From JAJTFA01 sp051715425 (GTDB lineage: Bacteria; Bacteroidota; Bacteroidia; UKL13-3), in assembly GCA_051715425.1 (NCBI GenBank), contig JBPXJS010000011.1, forward strand, positions 182,526-246,525: a stretch of DNA of 64,000 nt, written 5' to 3'. The notes beneath the pieces were generated by a model. It had not been told where the DNA came from. It saw only the letters and a program-made list of their open reading frames with translations, and searched no databases. Shown here in pieces: positions 1 to 8,960 of the stretch. A program made the position numbers and the translations under genes. Positions within the stretch are counted from its first letter, which is position 1. Each line of letters opens with the position of its first letter.

Positions 1-1
1 C

Positions 2-2749
2 GAGTATACTTATCTGCAATGTAAAGAACGGGAATTAAACCTGGGTCTGGATTTGCAAGGTGGTATGAACGTAACCCTGGAAGTATCTCTCGGAGATATG
101 GTACGCGCATTGGCAAACAACAACCCTGATCCGGCTTTTAATAAAGCCATTGAGCAGGCCAATGAAAAAATGAAAAGCAGCCAGGCCGATTTTGTAACCC
201 TGTTTGGTGAGTCGTATAAAGAAACCGCTCCTGAAGGCCGACTGGCAGCTATTTTTGCCAATCAAACCAATAAAGACAGAATTAAAGTAAGCTCTACCAA
301 CGAAGAGGTACTTTCCTACCTGCGTCAGGAAGCCAATCAGGCAATCGATCGTTCATTTCAGATCTTACGTGCCCGTATTGATAAGTTTGGTGTAACACAA
401 CCAAATATTCAGAAACTGGAAGGCAGCGGACGTATTCTGGTGGAGTTACCGGGTGTAGATAATCCTACCCGTGTACGTAAACTCCTGCAGGGAACAGCCA
501 AGCTCGAGTTCTGGGAAACATTTGATAATGCAGAGGCATACAAATACCTGGAAACAGCCAATCTCACCATGTCTAAATTGCAAAAGGCAGAAGGAACATC
601 TCCAATGTCGGCTGATACCGCTGCTGCAGATACAACCGAAAGTGCGCTTGCCGGTTTAGCTTCTTCCTCAACTGCAAAACCCGACTCTACCAAAAAAGAT
701 ACAGCAGCCGCAAAAGAAAAAACATTTGAAGAATTCTCAGCAGAGAATCCACTGTTTGCTTACCTGCGCCCTTATGCCGATGAGAACAATATGCTTGTAG
801 CCAAAGGTTCTGCCTGCGGTATTGCCATGGTAAAAGATACAGGTAAAGTAAACGCCATTCTTAACCGTCCGGAAATTAAAGCGGCATTGCCATCAACCAT
901 TAAGTTCTTCTGGGCTTATAAAGGTTTTGGTAACAACAACGAAGCCGTAATTCTTCACGCCATTAAGGCTTCTAAAGATGGTAAGCCAGCTCTTGAAGGA
1001 GATAAAATTACAGATGCCCGCGGAGATATTTCTCAAACAGGAGAAATCGAAGTGGCCATGAATATGAATGCAGAAGGTGCACATGTATGGAAAAACCTTA
1101 CCCGCCAGAATATCGGAAAAAGTGTTTCTATTGTGTTGGATGATGTAGTGTATTCTTCACCAACTGTTCAAAATGAAATTCCTAACGGACGCTCTTCCAT
1201 TACCGGAAGCTTTACCAATGAAGAAGCATCCGATTTGGCCAATATCTTAAAATCGGGAAAACTGCCTGCTCCTACACGTATTGTAGAAGAAGCTGTGGTT
1301 GGTCCCACATTGGGTCAGGAAGCCATTAATCAGGGTTTGTTATCCATGATTATTGCTACCATCGTTATTCTTATATTCATGGTTGTTTATTACAACAACT
1401 CCGGATACATCGCTGATATAGCAGTGGTAATAAACGTATTCTTTATCATTGGTGTATTGGCCTCTCTGGGTGCGGCACTTACCTTACCTGGTATTGCAGG
1501 TATTGTGCTTACCATTGGTATGGCGGTAGATGCCAACGTACTGATTAATGAGCGTATAAAAGATGAACTGCAAAATGCAAGAAGCATTAAAAATGCAGTT
1601 TCAGACGGATACGCCCATGCCAACTCTTCCATTATAGATGCCAACTTAACTACGTTGTTAGCCGGTTTCGTACTTTATGCATTTGGAACTGGTCCGGTAC
1701 AAGGATTTGCCATTACCCTTATTATTGGTATTCTTTCTTCCATGTTTACTGCGGTATTGCTTTCAAGGGTAATGACAGAGTGGAGAATTGAAAAAGGACA
1801 AATTGTAAAATATGCCCGTTCATTCTCTGAAAAAGCTTTCCAGAATATCAGCTACGATTGGGTAGGTAAAAGAAAAATATTCTACCTCTTCTCTTCTACC
1901 ATTATTGTAATAGGCTTAATCTCTATGTTTACCAAAGGATTTAGCCTTGGTGTAGATTTTAAAGGTGGTTGGACCTATGTGGTGCAGTTTGATGGCGATC
2001 AGACAAGTGATGGAATCCGCGAAAAACTTACACCAACATTTGGCACTGCACCAGAAGTGAAAACTTTTGGATCAGGTAATAAATTCAAAGTTACTACCAC
2101 CTACATGATTAATGAAACATCAGAAGGTGCAAGTGATATGGTGGAAACCAAACTAAAGGAAGGTTTAGCCGGAATGGGTAATGCCCAAATCCTGAGCTCT
2201 GCAAAAGTGGGTCCTACCATTGCAAACGATATTAAAGTGGCTTCAGTTTGGGCGGGTATTATAGCCCTTCTGGGTATCGGATTGTACATCCTTATCCGTT
2301 TCCGCAAATGGCAGTATGCTTTAGGTGCAATTATTGCCCTGGCGCATGACGTGTTGATGATGATGAGTTTCTACTCTTTACTGGATGGTATTTTACCATT
2401 TGCTATGGAAGTAGATCAGAACTTTATTGCTGCGGTGCTTACCATTATTGGTTTCTCCATTAATGATACCGTGGTTGTGTTCGACCGTATCCGTGAGTTC
2501 CTAGGAACACACCACCATGAAAACAACAAGAAAATGGTTATCAATAACGCCTTGAATAATACCCTGAACAGAACAATTATTACCTCATTAACCGTATTTA
2601 TGGTTACGTTGGTATTGTTCCTTTTCGGTGGTGAGGTAATTAAAGGATTTACCTTTGCCCTGTTGGTAGGTATAGTATTTGGTACATACTCATCAATAGC
2701 AATTGCAACTCCAATTGTAATTGACTTTGATAAAAAGAACAAAGAGTAA
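2..2749 (+). CDS. secDF: Protein translocase SecDF fusion, 5' end outside the window
   Basis: SecD and SecF form the inner-membrane part of the Sec translocon that uses the proton gradient to pull exported proteins across; here they are one chain, as is common in Bacteroidota. The reading frame is open to the first base and no start is present, so the gene is truncated by the window. An apparent TTG start at 53 lies inside the conserved SecD motif GLDLQGG and is rejected. SecD signatures are the GMAVDANVLINERI segment and the following GPVQGFAITL segment. The SecF half begins around base 1860 and carries LGVDFKGG, GFSINDTVVVFDRIRE and NNTLNRTIITS. An Ala/Thr/Lys-rich low-complexity insert at 590-730 lies in the periplasmic part. 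A strong hairpin terminator follows the stop. Confidence 0.97.
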   Translation, partial: EYTYLQCKERELNLGLDLQGGMNVTLEVSLGDMVRALANNNPDPAFNKAIEQANEKMKSSQADFVTLFGESYKETAPEGRLAAIFANQTNKDRIKVSSTNEEVLSYLRQEANQAIDRSFQILRARIDKFGVTQPNIQKLEGSGRILVELPGVDNPTRVRKLLQGTAKLEFWETFDNAEAYKYLETANLTMSKLQKAEGTSPMSADTAAADTTESALAGLASSSTAKPDSTKKDTAAAKEKTFEEFSAENPLFAYLRPYADENNMLVAKGSACGIAMVKDTGKVNAILNRPEIKAALPSTIKFFWAYKGFGNNNEAVILHAIKASKDGKPALEGDKITDARGDISQTGEIEVAMNMNAEGAHVWKNLTRQNIGKSVSIVLDDVVYSSPTVQNEIPNGRSSITGSFTNEEASDLANILKSGKLPAPTRIVEEAVVGPTLGQEAINQGLLSMIIATIVILIFMVVYYNNSGYIADIAVVINVFFIIGVLASLGAALTLPGIAGIVLTIGMAVDANVLINERIKDELQNARSIKNAVSDGYAHANSSIIDANLTTLLAGFVLYAFGTGPVQGFAITLIIGILSSMFTAVLLSRVMTEWRIEKGQIVKYARSFSEKAFQNISYDWVGKRKIFYLFSSTIIVIGLISMFTKGFSLGVDFKGGWTYVVQFDGDQTSDGIREKLTPTFGTAPEVKTFGSGNKFKVTTTYMINETSEGASDMVETKLKEGLAGMGNAQILSSAKVGPTIANDIKVASVWAGIIALLGIGLYILIRFRKWQYALGAIIALAHDVLMMMSFYSLLDGILPFAMEVDQNFIAAVLTIIGFSINDTVVVFDRIREFLGTHHHENNKKMVINNALNNTLNRTIITSLTVFMVTLVLFLFGGEVIKGFTFALLVGIVFGTYSSIAIATPIVIDFDKKNKE

Positions 2750-2770
2750 GTAATTACAGGCAATATATTC

Positions 2771-2805
2771 AACAAAGGCTGCTCTCAGGGCAGCCTTTGT
2801 TGTTT
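2771..2805 (+). terminator. Intrinsic terminator after secDF
   Basis: A perfect 12-bp inverted repeat (2771-2782 and 2790-2801) with a 7-base loop is followed by a short T-rich stretch. It sits 21 bases after the secDF stop and separates it from the TolQ-like gene. Confidence 0.8.
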
Positions 2806-2880
2806 CCACAGGTGTGCAGAACTATTTAAAAATTCGTTCTGTATCTGCTCTAATCTTGAAATACTTATAATCAAGTATCT

Positions 2881-3555
2881 ATGACCAATATGCTATTACA
2901 GGCAACCGTGCAGGTTGTACCATCAGATCAGGAAGGACTTTCGGTATTAGGATTAATTTTAAAGGGGGGCCTTATTATGGTGCCTATTCTGCTTTTGTCG
3001 TTAATCTCCGTTTTTCTCATGATTGAAAGGAGCTTGTTTATCAGCAAGGCCAGTAAAATAGATGCCAACCTGGTAAACAATGTGAAAGATTTGTTGCATA
3101 AAGAAGACATTAAAGGGGCACTTACCTATTGCGAGCGCATTGGTTCTCCTTTTGCCACCATCGTTCATAAAGGCTTATCCCGCCTTGGTTCTCCAATACG
3201 AGATATAGAAAGCGCTATAGAAAATACGGCAAGGGTAGAGGTTTATAAAATGGAAAAAAATGTGAACCTGCTGGCTGCTATTGCCGCGCTGGCTCCAATG
3301 TTTGGCTTCTTGGGTACCGTTATCGGAATGATACGTGCTTTCTACGATATTTCTCTTGCTGATAATATCAGTATCGGTGTTATTTCAAGCGGTATTTATG
3401 TAAAGATGATTACTTCTGCTGCCGGACTTATTGTTGGTGTGGTGGCATACATTTTTTATACTTACCTCAACACAAGAATTGAACGGGTGGTAAATAAAAT
3501 GGAAGTAACCGCTATTGAGTTTATGGATATTCTATATAAACCGGTTGTAAAATGA
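2881..3555 (+). CDS. MotA/TolQ/ExbB family proton channel protein
   Basis: This 224-aa protein is the channel subunit of a TolQR/ExbBD-type motor, which uses proton flow to drive work at the outer membrane or cell wall. Three membrane segments are visible, at about residues 24-46, 128-152 and 176-196. The family signature LAPMFGFLGTVIGM occupies residues 137-150. The length is typical. The stop overlaps the start of the TolR-like gene by 4 bases (ATGA), so the two are translationally coupled. It cannot be decided from sequence whether this is a Tol, Exb or Mot-like motor, because no TonB, TolA or TolB gene lies beside it. An OmpA-like cell-wall-binding protein follows instead. Confidence 0.93.
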   Translation: MTNMLLQATVQVVPSDQEGLSVLGLILKGGLIMVPILLLSLISVFLMIERSLFISKASKIDANLVNNVKDLLHKEDIKGALTYCERIGSPFATIVHKGLSRLGSPIRDIESAIENTARVEVYKMEKNVNLLAAIAALAPMFGFLGTVIGMIRAFYDISLADNISIGVISSGIYVKMITSAAGLIVGVVAYIFYTYLNTRIERVVNKMEVTAIEFMDILYKPVVK

Positions 3556-3959
3556 ATTTCAGAAAAAAGAAATATGTTCATGCAGAAGTTCAGGCAGGAG
3601 CCTTATCGGATATCCTGTTTTTTCTCATGCTGTTCTTTCTGATTATCTCTACGCTGGCAAGCCCAAATGCCATTAAGCTGCTATTGCCTAAAGCACAAAC
3701 TGGTAAATCAATACCTAATCAGGTAATCAATGTTTCTGTTTCGGCCGACCTGAAATATTATATTGATAAGGGTGAAGTAACACTGGGACAACTGGAAACA
3801 TCTATTCTTTCCAAAGCATCCACACTCCAAAATCCTTCTATTGTATTGCGCATGGATAAAAGCATTTCAGTAGAAAGTATGGTTTATGTGATTGATGTGC
3901 TCAACAGGGCTAAAGTGCCTGTTGTAATTGCAGTTGATAAACCATCGGCAGGCCAATAA
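3552..3959 (+). CDS. ExbD/TolR family biopolymer transport protein
   Basis: This 135-aa protein is the partner of the upstream channel protein. It has a short cytoplasmic N-terminus, one membrane helix at about residues 18-37 and a periplasmic domain. Asp20, in the segment LSDILFFLM, is at the position of the proton-carrying aspartate of TolR/ExbD. The start ATG overlaps the upstream stop by 4 bases. The gene is followed by about 100 non-coding bases and then an OmpA-domain protein on the same strand, so the three may form one envelope unit. Family assignment is firm. The specific pathway is not. Confidence 0.93.
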   Translation: MNFRKKKYVHAEVQAGALSDILFFLMLFFLIISTLASPNAIKLLLPKAQTGKSIPNQVINVSVSADLKYYIDKGEVTLGQLETSILSKASTLQNPSIVLRMDKSISVESMVYVIDVLNRAKVPVVIAVDKPSAGQ

Positions 3960-4062
3960 TCCGGCTGTTCTAAAAGTTGTACAATCTGATTTCATTCTTA
4001 ATAAGTAAACCTTTTACAACATGAGGCAGTTGCTGAAATTTGTCAGCTAAACAAGTCGTGTT

Positions 4063-5046
4063 ATGAGAAGATATATTTATGCCATATTGGTGGTTTTAAT
4101 GGCAAGTGCCAATGCCTTTGCGCAGTTGGATCCGAAATCGCCTTATGATGAACCGAAAAGTTTTTCAGAGAAATCATACAATTTCTTTTTATCAAAAAGG
4201 CTGAAAAGATCCATCCATCAGCGCGACTCTCTCAACGATCTGGTAATTGCTTTTAATAAAGATACAGCTGAAAGAGGCCGCAATTACAGGTATCTCGATT
4301 CCCTCTTCAGGGCCTTAACATCGAAGTTTAACGAATGCACGGAAAAAAATAATGCATTAAAAGGCCAGTATGCCGAGCTGAATGCACGCTATAATGAGTT
4401 AATGAAAAAGAGCCTCACCGAGGCAGAACGGTTGAACAATGCACTGAAAATAAAATCGGAAGAATTAACGGCAAAATCAGAAGAACTCGATAAACAAAGC
4501 AAGTTGCTGGAAGAAAGGGAAAGAAGGCTGGCAGAACTCGAAGCAACCCTGCGTGCCAAAGATTCCATTACCAATGCTATAAATGATCTGGTGAAAAAAG
4601 CGCTTTTGGGCTTTAATTCAGATGAAATTTCTGTTGAAATGAAAAACGGAAAAGTATATGTTTCCTTAAGCGATAAACTATTGTTTAAATCAGGAAGTGC
4701 GGATGTGGAAGACAAAGGAAAACAGGCTTTGAAAAAACTATCAGAGGTGCTTAATAAAAACGGAGAAATTGATGTGGAGATTGAAGGGCATACGGATAAT
4801 GTTCCCATTAAAACAGCCAGGTACGAAGATAACTGGGATCTGAGTGTGCACAGGGCCACCAATATTGTGAGGATTCTGGAACAGGAATACCATGTAAATG
4901 CAAAACGATTAACTGCTGCCGGAAAAGGAGAGTTTGTGCCTAAAGCAAGTAATGAAACAGCTGAAGGACGCGCCAAAAACCGCAGAACGGAAATTGTATT
5001 GTCGCCTAAGCTGGATGAATTGTTTAAGCTTATTAATAAAAGATAA
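4063..5046 (+). CDS. OmpA-family protein with signal peptide and coiled coil
   Basis: This 327-aa exported protein has a signal peptide (residues 1-20, ending AFA before Gln21). A long charged heptad-like stretch at about residues 85-165 is very likely a coiled coil. A C-terminal OmpA/MotB domain occupies about 185-315, with the peptidoglycan-binding segments IEGHTDNVPI and NRRTEIV. It lacks a beta barrel, so it resembles a periplasmic MotB- or Pal-like spacer more than OmpA itself. Its place directly after a TolQ/TolR-like pair suggests that it supplies the cell-wall anchor for that motor; this is inference from position. A hairpin terminator follows at 5068-5098. Confidence 0.9.
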   Translation: MRRYIYAILVVLMASANAFAQLDPKSPYDEPKSFSEKSYNFFLSKRLKRSIHQRDSLNDLVIAFNKDTAERGRNYRYLDSLFRALTSKFNECTEKNNALKGQYAELNARYNELMKKSLTEAERLNNALKIKSEELTAKSEELDKQSKLLEERERRLAELEATLRAKDSITNAINDLVKKALLGFNSDEISVEMKNGKVYVSLSDKLLFKSGSADVEDKGKQALKKLSEVLNKNGEIDVEIEGHTDNVPIKTARYEDNWDLSVHRATNIVRILEQEYHVNAKRLTAAGKGEFVPKASNETAEGRAKNRRTEIVLSPKLDELFKLINKR

Positions 5047-5067
5047 TATACAAGGAATTGGCAAAAG

Positions 5068-5098
5068 AAAAGGGAACCTGTATATGGTTCCCTTTTTT
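5068..5098. terminator. Bidirectional hairpin terminator
   Basis: A 7-bp perfect stem (5072-5078 and 5086-5092) has A-rich sequence on the left and a T6 run on the right. It can therefore end transcription from the OmpA-like gene on the plus strand and from the regulator gene on the minus strand. Confidence 0.75.
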
Positions 5099-5145
5099 GT
5101 AATCATCAAACGTAATCCCTTAATTTATTACATATACATGAATGC

Positions 5146-5544
5146 TTACTTATGATCCTTGCTGATAATGGCAATCAGCTTATCTATCAGATCAAGAATA
5201 TGTTTGTTTTGCTCCCTGGTTACCTCCATGGATTTGGTATGTTTTTTCTCAAAATCGTTTAATAACTTAAAAAATAGCTCAGAGTCTATATGATAAACTC
5301 CGCGATCGTTGGGGTCAATCATGTCTTCATAAACAGTTCCCCTCAATACGGAGTTCAGGTTTGTTTTATAAGTCTTGCACAGGTTTTGAAGATTGGATAA
5401 GTTGGGAACAGCTATATCGGCCTCCCATTTGCTTAAAGTGGGCTGGCTTACATCGAGCGCTATCACTGCAGTTTGCTGACTAAAATTGGCTATTTCGCGC
5501 GCATGTTTTAGTTTTTCTCCTAATGTTTTATAAGTTGGTTTCAC
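5146..5544 (-). CDS. XRE-family helix-turn-helix transcriptional regulator
   Basis: This 132-aa DNA-binding protein has an HTH_3-type domain at about residues 8-65. The recognition region reads NFSQQTAVIALDVSQPTLSK, typical of Cro/CI-like repressors. The C-terminal 60 residues are charged and partly helical, a possible dimerisation region; no ligand or peptidase domain is visible. The start codon is GTG (5542-5544), and no ATG in frame would keep the whole domain. It stands alone between convergent and divergent neighbours. Its target is unknown; the 346-base non-coding stretch upstream, shared with rocD, is where an operator would be expected. Confidence 0.85.
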   Translation of the reverse strand: MKPTYKTLGEKLKHAREIANFSQQTAVIALDVSQPTLSKWEADIAVPNLSNLQNLCKTYKTNLNSVLRGTVYEDMIDPNDRGVYHIDSELFFKLLNDFEKKHTKSMEVTREQNKHILDLIDKLIAIISKDHK

Positions 5545-5890
5545 GGGATTTATTTTTATGTTAAACTGTAACCTGATACATTCTCCCCCCAGGGGAATTG
5601 GGGGTTTTCTTTCTTTGGTTGGTTATTGGTGGTTTTCTAAACTTTTTGCTTTCCACAAATTAATCTTAAAATACTCATGTATTTGTCAATTATGCTTAAA
5701 GTAATAACAACCAAAAAAAGCGAATAATGAAGGTTTAAGTTGCTTGCCCTCAGTGTTAAAGCCCGAATAAATGGGTGAGAAGGGGTAGGATTAATGCATA
5801 AAATATAGTTAAATGCCTTAAAAAGGGGAGCCAAAGCAACATTTGGAGCCCTGGTTTTTAATATGCCTCCATTCGTTTATTTTTGCTGGT
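5545..5890. other. Intergenic stretch between the XRE regulator and rocD
   Basis: This 346-base stretch lies between two divergently transcribed genes. I see no supportable ORF, RNA gene or inverted repeat of note in it. The only recognisable element is the promoter-like box at 5878-5885. There is a G-rich and T-rich patch at about 5580-5630. Confidence 0.6.
5878..5885 (+). promoter_or_regulatory. TAnnTTTG -7 box just upstream of rocD
   Basis: TATTTTTG fits the Bacteroidota -7 consensus TAnnTTTG and ends 5 bases before the rocD ATG. I see no good -33 element at the usual distance. If used, it would give a leaderless or nearly leaderless transcript. Confidence 0.4.
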
Positions 5891-7129
5891 ATGAATACCA
5901 CTATGCCACTATCAAAAACACAATACTTTATCGACCTTGAAGACCAGTTTGGAGCTCATAATTATCATCCGCTTCCGGTGGTGCTCGATAGGGCAGAAGG
6001 CATATACATGTGGGATGTGGAGGGAAAACAATACGTTGACTTTTTATCGGCATACAGCGCGGTAAACCAGGGGCACTGCCACCCACGTATTGTGAGCGCC
6101 CTTACCCGCCAGGCTCAAAAACTTACCTTAACCAGCCGTGCTTTTCACAACAACCTGCTGGGCGAGTACGAACATTACATCACCAGTTATTTTGGCTATG
6201 ATAAGGTGTTGCCCATGAATACGGGGGTTGAAGGAGGGGAAACCGCAATAAAACTGGCAAGGCGCTGGGGTTACATGGTAAAAGGAATTCCGGAAAACGA
6301 GGCCGAAGTGGTATTTGTGGAGGGTAATTTCTGGGGGCGTACGATGGCAGCTATTTCATCATCAACAGATCCCAGTAGTTTCAAAGGTTTTGGGCCATTT
6401 ATGCCAGGGTTTAAACTGGTTCCTTATAATTCTCTGGAGGCTATAGAAACATTGTTTAAGGCCAATAGAAATATAGCTGCATTTATGTTTGAGCCCGTGC
6501 AGGGTGAAGCCGGTGTGGTTATTCCTGATGAGGGTTATCTCAAAGGGGTGAGGGCACTTTGTGATCAGTATAATGTGCTGATGATAGCAGATGAGGTACA
6601 AACAGGTTTATGCCGTACCGGAAAAATGCTGGCCTGCGATCATGAGTCGGTAAGGCCCGATTTGCTTATTCTGGGAAAAGCCCTTTCGGGGGGTATATTG
6701 CCTGTATCGGCAGTTTTGGCTGATAATGAAGTAATGTTAACCATAAAACCCGGAGAACATGGCTCAACTTACGGAGGAAATCCGTTGGCATGCGCTGTGG
6801 CTATGGAAGCTTTGGCTGTATTAAAGGATGAAAACCTGGCTGAAAATGCGGAGGCTATGGGCAAAATTTTCAGAAGCAGAATGAATGCCATAAACTCTCC
6901 ACTAATTACAGAGGTGCGTGGCAAGGGCTTATTAAATGCTATTGTTATCAAACCTTTTGGAGATGGCAAGACAGCTTATGATGTTTGTTTGGCATTGAAG
7001 GAACAAGGGCTGCTGGCAAAACAAACACATGGTGATATTATCCGTTTTGCGCCTCCACTTGTTATCACTGCAGATCAGATGCATGAGGCCTGTGATATTA
7101 TTGAGCGTACAATCAAATCACTGGTGTAA
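5891..7129 (+). CDS. rocD: Ornithine aminotransferase
   Basis: Ornithine-oxo-acid transaminase transfers the delta-amino group of ornithine to 2-oxoglutarate, giving glutamate semialdehyde, and links arginine breakdown to proline and glutamate. The 412-aa protein is a class III PLP aminotransferase of normal length. PLP contacts are visible: Asp234 in IADEVQTG and the Schiff-base Lys263 in LGKALSGG. Family segments NTGVEGGETAIK (110-121) and HGSTYGGNPLAC mark it as the ornithine type rather than acetylornithine. The ATG at 5891 is chosen over an in-frame TTG at 5843, because homologues begin near this Met and the extension is hydrophobic and unlike the family. A terminator-like hairpin at 7152 separates it from the next gene. 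Confidence 0.95.
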   Translation: MNTTMPLSKTQYFIDLEDQFGAHNYHPLPVVLDRAEGIYMWDVEGKQYVDFLSAYSAVNQGHCHPRIVSALTRQAQKLTLTSRAFHNNLLGEYEHYITSYFGYDKVLPMNTGVEGGETAIKLARRWGYMVKGIPENEAEVVFVEGNFWGRTMAAISSSTDPSSFKGFGPFMPGFKLVPYNSLEAIETLFKANRNIAAFMFEPVQGEAGVVIPDEGYLKGVRALCDQYNVLMIADEVQTGLCRTGKMLACDHESVRPDLLILGKALSGGILPVSAVLADNEVMLTIKPGEHGSTYGGNPLACAVAMEALAVLKDENLAENAEAMGKIFRSRMNAINSPLITEVRGKGLLNAIVIKPFGDGKTAYDVCLALKEQGLLAKQTHGDIIRFAPPLVITADQMHEACDIIERTIKSLV

Positions 7130-7151
7130 ACGTTATTATAAAAAGAACGAT

Positions 7152-7175
7152 AAGCCGGTTCAGCCGGCTTTTTTT
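7152..7175 (+). terminator. Intrinsic terminator after rocD
   Basis: A 7-bp GC-rich stem (7152-7158 and 7164-7170) is followed by T5. It ends just before the dehydrogenase gene, so that gene probably has its own promoter or is reached by read-through. Its T-run contributes the first bases of the TTG at 7174, which argues against that codon as the real start. Confidence 0.75.
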
Positions 7176-7185
7176 GTCAAAAATC

Positions 7186-8553
7186 ATGATACCATACCAA
7201 TCCGTTAATCCATATACAGAAGAGGTTTTTGCTTCATTTGAAACAGACAGCTCAGAAGCCCTTTTTAACAAGCTAAGCCTTGCGCACAAGCAATTTCCTG
7301 TCTGGAAAAACCTGACATTTTCAACCAGAGGAGATTTAATGAAACGCCTTGCAGGATTAATCAGTTCACATGCGGATTCACTTGCTGAAATGGCCAGTAT
7401 GGAAATGGGAAAACCCCTCCATGAAGCAAAACACGAAGTACTTAAATGTTTAACAGCTTGTGATTATTATGCATCAGAAGCAGGCCGCATTCTTGAACCT
7501 CTGCTCACCCGCCTGGATGACGGACGCTCAGTGGAACAAAGGCACGAACCATTGGGAGTGATTATGGGTGTTTTTCCCTGGAATTTTCCTTACTGGCAGA
7601 TCATCCGCAGTGCAGTACCCGTGCTTATGGCCGGCAATACCATGCTTGTAAAACCAGCCCCCAATGTGCCTCAGTGTGCGTTATTGTTATTAAAGCTATT
7701 TGCTGAAGCCGGTTTTCCCGATGGTGTTATTCAAGGCATTTTTGCAGATGATAAGCAGGTTGCAACACTTATTGCAGACGACCGGGTAAAAGCCTGCACC
7801 CTTACTGGTAGCGAAAAAGCAGGTTCTGCCGTGGCTTCCCAGGCGGCAAAGTTTATTAAAAAAGCGGTATTGGAACTTGGCGGCAGTGATCCGTTTCTGG
7901 TATTAGCAGATGCAGATTTGGACGCAGCAGTGAAGGTGGCTATTACTTCCAGGTTTCAAAACAACGGACAAAGTTGTATCAGTGCCAAACGCTTTATTGT
8001 TCACCAGGAGATTGCAAACACCTTTGCTCAGAAATTAACTCATGCTGTTGCCGGCTTAAAGTTGGGTAATCCGCTTCATCCAGATACCCATATTGGTCCG
8101 TTGGCCAGAAAAGACCTGAAAGAAAAACTCTCCAATCAGGTAAATAACGCATTGGAACATGGTGCAGCAATCATGTGGCAACAAGATGCCGTGCCTGATA
8201 AAGGATACTTTTTCCCCCCAACTATTTTAGGTGGAGTTACACCGGAAATGAGTGCATTTACGGAGGAGTTATTTGGGCCGGTTATCAGTTTTTATATATG
8301 TAAAAATGAAGAAGAGATGATCACACTTGCCAATGCTACCTCATTTGGTTTAGGGGGATCGGTATGGAGTTCGGGTATAGAAAAGGCTAAAAATATAGCT
8401 GCTCAGATAGAATCGGGTCAGGTTTTTATCAATAACCTGGTGCGTTCGGATACTCGTTTTCCCTTTGGAGGCGTTAAGAAATCAGGTTTTGGAAGAGAAC
8501 TGGGGGAGCAGGGAATTAAAGAGTTTACATATCTTAAAACTGTTTGGTGGTAA
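7186..8553 (+). CDS. Aldehyde dehydrogenase, succinate-semialdehyde dehydrogenase-like
   Basis: This NAD(P)-dependent aldehyde dehydrogenase of 455 aa resembles the short succinate-semialdehyde dehydrogenase group (Sad/GabD-like) that oxidises semialdehydes to acids. The catalytic set is complete: Asn133 in FPWNFPYW, Glu230 in LELGGSDPF and the nucleophile Cys264 in NGQSCISAKR. ATG at 7186 is preferred to TTG at 7174, which overlaps the preceding terminator. Next to ornithine aminotransferase, whose product is a semialdehyde, a role in amino-acid breakdown is plausible. However, the sequence is not of the 1-pyrroline-5-carboxylate dehydrogenase type, and the true substrate is not shown by the sequence. 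Confidence 0.88.
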   Translation: MIPYQSVNPYTEEVFASFETDSSEALFNKLSLAHKQFPVWKNLTFSTRGDLMKRLAGLISSHADSLAEMASMEMGKPLHEAKHEVLKCLTACDYYASEAGRILEPLLTRLDDGRSVEQRHEPLGVIMGVFPWNFPYWQIIRSAVPVLMAGNTMLVKPAPNVPQCALLLLKLFAEAGFPDGVIQGIFADDKQVATLIADDRVKACTLTGSEKAGSAVASQAAKFIKKAVLELGGSDPFLVLADADLDAAVKVAITSRFQNNGQSCISAKRFIVHQEIANTFAQKLTHAVAGLKLGNPLHPDTHIGPLARKDLKEKLSNQVNNALEHGAAIMWQQDAVPDKGYFFPPTILGGVTPEMSAFTEELFGPVISFYICKNEEEMITLANATSFGLGGSVWSSGIEKAKNIAAQIESGQVFINNLVRSDTRFPFGGVKKSGFGRELGEQGIKEFTYLKTVWW

Positions 8554-8579
8554 CAATAATTATTAGTTGATTTGAGTAT

Positions 8580-8960
8580 ATGGATATTCCTAAAAAGATA
8601 TTGCTTGTAGAGGATGATGCGGTTGGCCGTAAGCTGATATCTATTTACCTGAGGGGTATCTGTGATGTTGATTTTGCAGATGACCTGGAGCAGGGAATTG
8701 AAAAACTTTCGGAGCATGATTACGATATGGTAATTACCGATATGAACCTGGGGATGGAAATTAATAACAGTGATGGAATGAAACTGTTAAAATATGTAAG
8801 AAATAAACCAGGTATGGAAAAAAAACCGGTGGTGGGCATCACAGCTCATATGATCATGGCCGATCTTGATTACTACCGGGAGCTGGGGTTTAATGATTTT
8901 ATGAAAAAACCCATTTTTAAGCAGGAGTTTATTCATCAGGTAAAAGAGTTGCTGGTTTAA
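8580..8960 (+). CDS. Single-domain response regulator
   Basis: This 126-aa protein is only a CheY-like receiver domain. The acidic pocket Glu11-Asp12-Asp13, phospho-acceptor Asp54 (VITDMN), Thr88 (GITAH) and Lys110 (MKKP) are all present, so it should be phosphorylatable. No output domain or neighbouring histidine kinase is visible in the window, so it is an orphan that must work through protein contacts or in a relay. It starts 26 bases after the dehydrogenase stop. The box TTGATTTG, one change from TAnnTTTG, ends 5 bases before its ATG. Its last 4 bases overlap the end of the convergent gene on the minus strand. Confidence 0.92.
   Translation: MDIPKKILLVEDDAVGRKLISIYLRGICDVDFADDLEQGIEKLSEHDYDMVITDMNLGMEINNSDGMKLLKYVRNKPGMEKKPVVGITAHMIMADLDYYRELGFNDFMKKPIFKQEFIHQVKELLV

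Noticed and set aside
53..2749. TTG at 53 as the start of secDF
   Set aside because: The frame is open upstream to the first base, and the TTG is inside the conserved GLDLQGG motif, so the gene is cut by the window.
4389..4976. 195-aa minus-strand ORF
   Set aside because: It is antisense to the OmpA-like gene, Ser/Leu-rich as expected from a shadow frame, and has no recognisable domain.
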